Assembly: GCA_019054805.1 (NCBI GenBank)
Contig: JAHQIY010000017.1
Coordinates: forward strand, 1,178,001-1,242,000
Direction of reading: 5' to 3'
DNA: 64,000 nucleotides
Source: Brachionus manjavacas
Lineage: Eukaryota > Rotifera > Eurotatoria > Ploima > Brachionidae
The position numbers were made by a program, and so were the translations under genes. Below, piece after piece: positions 58,300-64,000 of the stretch (the first letter of the stretch is position 1; each line of letters begins with the position of its first letter). A model generated the notes under the pieces. It was not told where the DNA came from. It saw only the letters and a program-made list of their open reading frames with translations, and searched no databases.

Positions 58300-59010
58300 T
58301 TTTTTCTTGTTTTTATTTTTGCTTTTATCTTTAAGTCCATTTCTTCGAATATTATTGAGTCGTTTGGATGTAGAGGCCAAAAGGTCCTGTACGAGATTTT
58401 GGTGCATATTTCTTGTTCAAATTCGTATGTTATTCCTTAGTTCATTTGAGTTTTTTGCTCTGCAGCCATTCTCATACCTTTTCCCCTTTAAAATTGACCA
58501 AAAATCTTCAATTGGTCGTACTTCTGGCACATCTGCAGGGTTTTCGCATTTTTGCAGAAATTTGATATTTTGATCAATCAAGTAGTTGACCACTGTATTG
58601 GCATAATGAGAGCTCGCCAAGTCGGGCCAGAACTTATATTCGTCTGAATGATAAACGGAATGACTCCACGCTTTATAAAGTCTAAATAGACAGTTTGGTT
58701 GACTTCAAGTCCACTTTTTTGCATGATTGGCGCCGAAATACCCCTCTCAGAAATGACAAACCAAACAAGTAATTTTAGCTCAAATTTCTTAACTGGGGTA
58801 TATTTTGTACTTTTTTTTATTTCAAAATTAAACTTATTCAAAAATTTAGAAATAAAAATACACTTTTCAAATGGTCCGATTTACTTTACCCCTAAGAATA
58901 GGTAAAACTTAAAAATTCAATGCAAAATTGCTATCATCTAAAAGAGAAAATGTATTTTTGGCTAAACAAAATAAAATTAAACCGAAATATTTTATTTTAA
59001 TTTGCAAAAA
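58300..59010 (-). pseudogene. Tc1/mariner-type transposase relic
   Basis: The minus strand gives, from high to low coordinates, LDDSNFAL (58940-58900 region), KYTPVKKFELKLLVWFVISE, RGISAPIMQKSGLEVNQTVY, WRALIMP, SSHYANTVVNYLIDQNIKFL and RPIEDFWSILKGKRYENG. The order matches a mariner-like DDE transposase, with the last catalytic residue in the IEDFW motif. Several frame changes and stops interrupt it. Related relics are at 1-180 and 21365-21600. Confidence 0.8.
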
Positions 59011-60339
59011 TACAAAATTAAAAGAAAGAAAAATAGAAGAGTAAATACTGTAGATTATTTTGAATGTTTTGTATTGTTTAAAAAGAGATGAGCATTTGAT
59101 TAGATATCATTTTTCCCATTTTGCCCATCTAAATAATAGATTTGTTTTGATTATATTATTAAAAATAAACGAACTAATATATAAAATTATTTTATGAAAA
59201 AATTATTTAAATATTAATCAGCAAGAAAAAAATTTTAAGAAACCAAATACATCTTAATGTCTATCGATAAAATTAAATTTTAATGCATGTAAAATCGAAG
59301 ACTTGCTTTATTCTAATTTTTATTATTAATTTTCTTTAAAATTTCCTTTATTATACTATTAAAATAGAAACAAATTAAAGGATTTTTTTGTTCCTTTAAA
59401 GAACCGTTTTAAAGTATTTTAAATTTTTTTGACTGGGTAGTTAAAATTTGAATAAAATGTATCATAAATAAAATAAGCTCCTAAAAGAAAATGAAAAATG
59501 GCTTTTTAAAAAGATAATGAAATTTCTTTGAAAATTCATTATATTTCTTCAATTATAAAAAATTAAAATTCAAAATATATCTTGACCTAATAATTTGTGG
59601 TAACAATTTAAAAAAAAAAAAACGTCAAAATTTTAGGCTTCATATTAGACTCATAGTAAATTTTAGGCTTCATAGTAAATTTTTTTTTTAATGAATTATC
59701 TGTCAATTTGAAATATATGATCATTTTAGATGCTCAAAATGATGAAATCAATCTTTAATTATTTTACAAATTTTTATTATTTAAAAGAGTACATTTTTGG
59801 ATTTAACATTAAATCTAAAGGTGGACTCTGCAAAAAAATATCAAAATATCAAAGTGCACATTGCAAAGTGAACACCATCTAAATTTTCAAAATATAATCA
59901 ACCAGATTCGCATCAGTCAAATGAATTTTTTCGATCTAATAAGTATTTCAAATTCATACATGTACATGAATTTAGATCAATTTTTTAAATGAGAATTTTT
60001 TTTACTAAATTTCTTTTTTATAGATTTTTTAATTACATTTTTTTTTAAAGTCCATGGGACGAATATTTTGAAATAAATAAAAAAATTATACTATTTTAGA
60101 TAAGTCTTTTTTTGAAGACTTTTGCAGAGTTTACCTTAAGATTTGACAAAGAATGCTTTGTGTAAAAATTTACCTCTGCATTAATTCTTTTAAATAATAA
60201 AAATTTGCATATTAATTAAAAATTGAATCGATAATTTTGAGCATCAAAAATTAATCATAACTTTTAGAATGTCAACAATCTAACAAAAACTTATCGTTTT
60301 TAATTTTCTTTAAATTACTTAGTCCTTTTTATCATTTTT
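59011..60339. other. AT-rich intergenic DNA
   Basis: No gene supported. Around 59630-59680 a 20-bp phrase (TTTTAGGCTTCATA..) is repeated in tandem once. Confidence 0.4.
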
Positions 60340-60400
60340 TTTCTGAAGGAGCATTAGCTCGGTACAGATTAACAAATAAATTAATAATAAAAACTAGATA
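60340..60400 (+). mobile_element. 3' end of a non-LTR element
   Basis: CTGAAGGAGCATTAGCTCGG, TACAG, then ATTAACAAATAAATTAATAA. Matches the minus-strand 3' end of the insertion at 35274-35310. Only the end is present. Confidence 0.5.
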
Positions 60401-60445
60401 AACTTTAACTCATTTTGAATTTAATTTTTTTTATAAATATTTATT

Positions 60446-60834
60446 AGGTTGTTTAATAAGTTTTTTCGTTTTTTTCTAGACTTTATTTATTTATAAAAAC
60501 TAAAATAAAATATAATAAGTCACTAAAATAATTTCCTTCGCTAGAAATACACATCTCCCATCTTTCTGGCAGCATTTTGATCCCTCGCTCGTAGAAGCTG
60601 GCTAGTTTTGAGGTGAAATATTGACTGATGTCTTTTTTGATTTCCTCCAAGTCTGAGAAACTTTTTTCACTGAGGAAGTGCTGCATGGATCCGAACAAAT
60701 GGAAATCTGAAGGAGCTAAGTCTGGTGAATAAGCTGGGTGAGATAAGACTTCCCAGCCTAGATTCTCGATCGTGTTCCGAGTCGTTTTTGCAACATGTGG
60801 CCTAGCGTTGTCATGTAAAAGAATTGTAATAAAC
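60446..60834 (-). pseudogene. Mariner transposase C-terminal part, interrupted by an LTR element
   Basis: The minus strand reads [20 protein letters not shown], then [19 protein letters not shown] and [16 protein letters not shown], a well-preserved C-terminal third of a mariner transposase with the last catalytic residue in SPDLAPSD. It is open for at least 110 codons. The end at 60446 reads TTAGGTTGTTTAATAAGTTT, a typical mariner terminal repeat next to TA. The upstream part is missing because the Ty3/gypsy LTR begins at 60835, within the codons for LLHDN. This is a different mariner lineage from the 58300-59010 relic. Confidence 0.85.
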
Positions 60835-61145
60835 CTACTTATTCGGCACTAAGCGGTTTATACTCTAAATGTTTAAAATAAATAAAAGAAATTCTTCTTA
60901 GTAAATATTTTATTTAATTATGTTTTAGCCACTTCTAGCCTAAAGAAAAATACAATATATAAAGAAAAAGATAGGAAAAAGAATAACAAAAATAATATAA
61001 TAAGTAAAACTGAAAAACTAAAACATGTGCTACAATTTCAACATGCTTCTATATAATTAAACAAACATGCATATGTAATATTTTAAATCAAAACAAACTG
61101 CTCTTTAAGTGAGAAGATGATGTAGTTATTTAGAGAACTACAACA
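60835..61145 (-). repeat. 3' long terminal repeat of a Ty3/gypsy element
   Basis: On the minus strand the LTR starts TGTTGTAGTTCTC, right after a polypurine tract, and ends GGTTTATTACA at the junction with mariner sequence. It therefore has TG...CA ends and a length of 311 bp. The partner LTR lies outside the window, so identity between LTRs cannot be measured. Confidence 0.8.
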
Positions 61146-61160
61146 TACCTCCCCTTTTGA
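61146..61160 (-). promoter_or_regulatory. Polypurine tract
   Basis: The minus strand reads AAAAGGGGAGGTA immediately before the LTR start, the standard plus-strand primer site for LTR retrotransposons. Confidence 0.8.
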
Positions 61161-61190
61161 GACAGTTCCGTCCCTGAAAATACAAATTCA

Positions 61191-61450
61191 AAATTTTTTT
61201 ATTAACCTGTCAATTTGCTCGGCCCAATCTTTGTTCTCCTGCACTTTTTTACGTAGTTGTTCGTTTTCCTTTCTCAGCAGTAAAATCTCCTCATTTGATT
61301 CCTCCAGCTCACTTTCCATTTTTAGCTTGTCGCTTTTGAGAGACTCAACCTTATGTCTAAGAATTCTGCCAACTCTTCTTGAATGATTGCGTGATTAGAG
61401 TCGAAACGAGAGATCTTCGAGATGTACAAGTCATATATTTCGTTTGACAT
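61191..61450 (-). pseudogene. Small coiled-coil ORF in the 3' part of the LTR element (frameshifted)
   Basis: The minus strand opens with ATG at 61450 (MSNEIYDLYISKISRF). After a frame change it continues as heptad-rich sequence (LKSDKLKMESELEESNEEI, LLLRKENEQLRKK) ending near 61191 just before the polypurine tract. It has no signal peptide or membrane segment, so nothing suggests an envelope. Function unknown. A simple frameshift or a sequencing error could explain the break. Confidence 0.45.
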
Positions 61451-61841
61451 GATTGTTTCTTAAGTGCTACTACTGATTTAGGAAAATTAATTTTGAAATT
61501 TTAGGTACTGAAGAAGATGCTGAAATTTTGAAACCAAAATGAGTTAGATCTTTAATTTTTATGAATGAACATTGAGAGAAAAAATTTTTTTTTTTTTTTT
61601 TTTTGTAGATTTATTTGCTTTTTCTTTTTGGTACTTTTATTGGGTTAAACTCTTCGCCTGATGAGGAATCTGAACAAATAGATGAATGACTGAGATTTTT
61701 CTCATCTAGCCTTTCAACATTTTTGGAATTTTGAGTCCTAATTGCTTGTATGCGGCTACTTCTGCGTTGTGGTGCTTTTGGAATACTATTAGCTTTCTGT
61801 TTCAGAGTGATATTTTGTTTTACAGGTAATTCTAAACTTCA

Positions 61842-64000
61842 TTATGTTTGGCAACAATGTCGTTTGAGACATGTTTGTTTTTTTTCCAAACATTTTTTTG
61901 TATTCTGTGAGTCAGATTCTTGTTTTATTTTTACATTATCAAGACCAGATTTAAAATAAAATTTTAAACGATTTTTATGGACTTGTTTTATTTTGCTTTT
62001 AGGCTTTGATGCAAATCGAATTAAGTAGTCGACATTGTTATGATTTTTTCCCACCACTACAAAAGGTCCATAAAATTTTCTTGCAATACCTTGTGATAAT
62101 CCTTTTTTTAATTTTGGGTAATCACACAACACAAAATCACCAATGTTATAATCGACTTTTTTAATTCTTCGATCAAAATCGATTTTTGATTTTTCCATTT
62201 TGATGTTTCGATTTGTTGCTGCTATTTTATAACTTATTGACATTTTCTCTTTCAGCTCATTTAAATAATTTCCTGCCACATTGGCGGAGTTGGCTAAAAT
62301 TGTGTCTTCTACATCCTCCAGGACTACTACTTCACCATGTTCATTGACTAATTTGTATTCTTGTAAAATTGGAAGTCTACCTAGAACATCTGTAGTTGGT
62401 GTAATTATGTCAATTGGTATTCTTGGTTTTCTGCCAAACATCATCTCAAATGGAGTTTGATTTGTGGTTGAATGAACGGAAGTGTTGTATGCAAAAGTGT
62501 ATTTTTTACAGTGTATGTCCCATGTTGTTTGGTCAAGGTCTATATGAGCTTGAATCATTGTTTTGAATGTCCGAACGCCTCTTTCACTAAGGCCATCACA
62601 TTGAGGGTGAAATGGAGTCGTTTTCAAACGCCTTATGTCTAAAAAATCATAAACAAGGTCACTTAATTTTGATTGAAAACATTTAGCCCCATCGGACAAA
62701 ACTGCTTCTGGTATACCGTACTCACATGCCCATTCATCTATTACATTACCTGCTGCTGTTATTGCTTTAGCATCTTTTGTGGGACACAAGAGCATCAGTT
62801 TAGTGAAATGATCTGCAATAATTTGTAAGTATTTGTTTCCTCGACTAGTGGTTTTAAAAGGACCAGCAAAATCAGTTGTGATTAATTGATTTGGGCGGCA
62901 GGGTGTCAAGTAAAGTAATTCTGCCAAACCTTCGTTTTTTTTACTCTTTGTCTTTTGGCATATGTCACAATGTTTAATACAATTTTTAATTTCTTCTTTC
63001 AAAAATGGTCTATAAAACCTTTCAATAATTTTTCCTGTTGTTTTGTGCCGACCAAGATGGGCATTAAAAATCGAAGAATGGATATGTTCTATTACTTCTG
63101 CGACTACTTGTTTTGGAAGAACAAATTGCGTAACTAAAAAGCCATTACGGTCTTCTTAGTGTCTGTAAAGAACACCTTCAACCATAAATAAATTGTCAAA
63201 TTGTTTATACAAATTTTGTCTAACTTGGTTTTCAAAAATATTTATTTTGGGTTTTTTATCCTTGTGAGTTTTTTTTAAATCGATCATCCATTCGATGTCT
63301 TCATCTTTTAATTGTTCATTGTTCAAACTCCGGTATTGCTCTATCTGGTTAGAGTTTGGATTTTGTGAAATAATTTTTGCATTTTCACTTGTGTCAGTTT
63401 CTAATGAGACCATTTCTTCCTCTTTTTCATCTACCATTGCTACTAAATTGTCTAAGTAGTCATCATTGGACTCAGCCACTTCATTTTCATCTGGTAATCT
63501 TGACAACATATCAGCTACAACATTTTCTTTACCTGCTTGATAGATTATTTCAAATAAATATTGGTTCAGTCTGAGAAGCCAGCGTTCGAGTCTGGGATGT
63601 GTGTTCTTTTTATTCAAAATCCAAGTTAGCGGTTGGTGATCGGTCTTTACGGTGAAGAATTTTCCATATAAGTATTGATGAAAGTACTCGATCGACATAA
63701 CCACTGCTAATAGCTCTTTCTCAGTTGTTGAATAATTTCTCTTGGCTTTTGTATAGCTTTTTGAGAAATAAGCGATTGGGTATGCTACATTTTCAATTAT
63801 CTGTTCTAATACGGCGCCATAGCCGTATTCGCATGCGTCAGTAGAGAGAAAAAATTGTTCTTGAAAGTTTGGAAGTACCAGAACCAAATTACTACAAAGA
63901 GTTTCCCTGACATCAATGAAGCTCTTTTCTGCTTCAGCAGTCCATTCTAAAGGTACTTTTTTCCCGTCTACTGCCCCGTTCTTTTTTCTACATCTTAATG
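61842..64000 (-). pseudogene. Ty3/gypsy pol (RT end, RNase H, integrase) with one in-frame stop
   Basis: One minus-strand frame runs from the window edge down to 61842, broken by a single TAA at 63156-63158. RNase H carries LSTDACEYGYGAVLEQ, TTEKELLAVV and TDHQPL. The integrase zinc-binding HHCC region (HLGRHKT..., CDICQ) follows the stop. The catalytic core has TTDFAGPF, LSDGAKCF and SERGVRTFK, supplying the D, D and E residues. A GPY/F module follows (RKFYGPFVVV). Downstream, another frame (61610-61840) gives a serine- and arginine-rich tail, suggesting a late frameshift. The stop could be a mutation or a sequencing error. Confidence 0.88.

Larger units (their letters stand above)
60835..64000 (-). 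mobile_element. Ty3/gypsy LTR retrotransposon (3' part, continues beyond the window)
   Basis: Minus-strand element with the end of reverse transcriptase, RNase H, integrase, a basic tail, a small coiled-coil frame, polypurine tract and 3' LTR. Protease, gag, most of reverse transcriptase and the 5' LTR would lie past 64000. It is inserted in a mariner copy. The coding region has few lesions, suggesting it is fairly young. Confidence 0.9.

Noticed and set aside
63377..63574. 65-codon plus-strand frame
   Set aside because: Antisense to the Ty3/gypsy RNase H region.

Overview
This is a very AT-rich, intron-bearing metazoan window. Five multi-exon genes are recognisable. Two encode tyrosine kinases: an atypical cytoplasmic-type one and an FGFR-like receptor. 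The others encode mitochondrial leucyl-tRNA synthetase, an SLC46-type transporter, heparan-sulfate glucuronyl C5-epimerase and a MORC2-like GHKL ATPase, which makes six protein genes in all with the kinases counted separately. FGFR-type receptors, C5-epimerase and MORC2 point to an animal. Many introns are only 35-60 bp, and the intergenic DNA is packed with Tc1/mariner, hAT, MULE, Helitron-like and non-LTR relics. A small invertebrate such as a monogonont rotifer would fit, but the sequence does not prove the taxon.

Layout. 1-1354: mariner relic, a GC-rich repeat fragment, then upstream DNA. 1355-6899 (+): 664-aa kinase in three exons, with a 3.5-kb intron holding a hAT-derived fold-back. 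7103-7634: TIR element with TTAA flanks. 8120-14447 (-): LARS2-like gene, 17 exons, 877 aa once a MULE (about 9902-12509) is excluded; that MULE sits inside coding exon 11 with a 10-bp duplication. 14612-17128 (-): SLC46-like transporter, 507 aa. 17388-17460 and 18275-18347 (-): two identical tRNA-Val(AAC) genes. 18624-20636 (+): GLCE, 614 aa. 22343-26580 (-): FGFR-like receptor, up to 864 aa. 26.6-40.4 kb: gene desert with duplicated blocks, a recurring 12-bp palindrome and three non-LTR fragments, one flanked by a 62-bp target duplication. 40410-53529 (-): MORC2-like gene, 11 exons, 828 aa, whose 8-kb intron 4 and 2.2-kb intron 8 are full of transposons. 53.5-60.8 kb: intergenic DNA with a Helitron-like helicase fragment inserted in an older repeat, plus mariner relics. 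60835-64000 (-): 3' part of a Ty3/gypsy LTR retrotransposon that landed inside a mariner transposase and runs off the window end.

The host genes do not form an operon or an obvious joint pathway. FGFR signalling and C5-epimerase are functionally linked in animals because FGF binding needs heparan sulfate, but their adjacency here may be chance. All exon models were built by hand: each has GT-AG introns and continuous reading phase, but no transcript evidence was available. The strongest novelty is the exonic MULE insertion in LARS2. Also notable are the atypical kinase with a very short tyrosine-free activation segment and the MORC2-like silencing gene whose introns carry a dense set of transposons.
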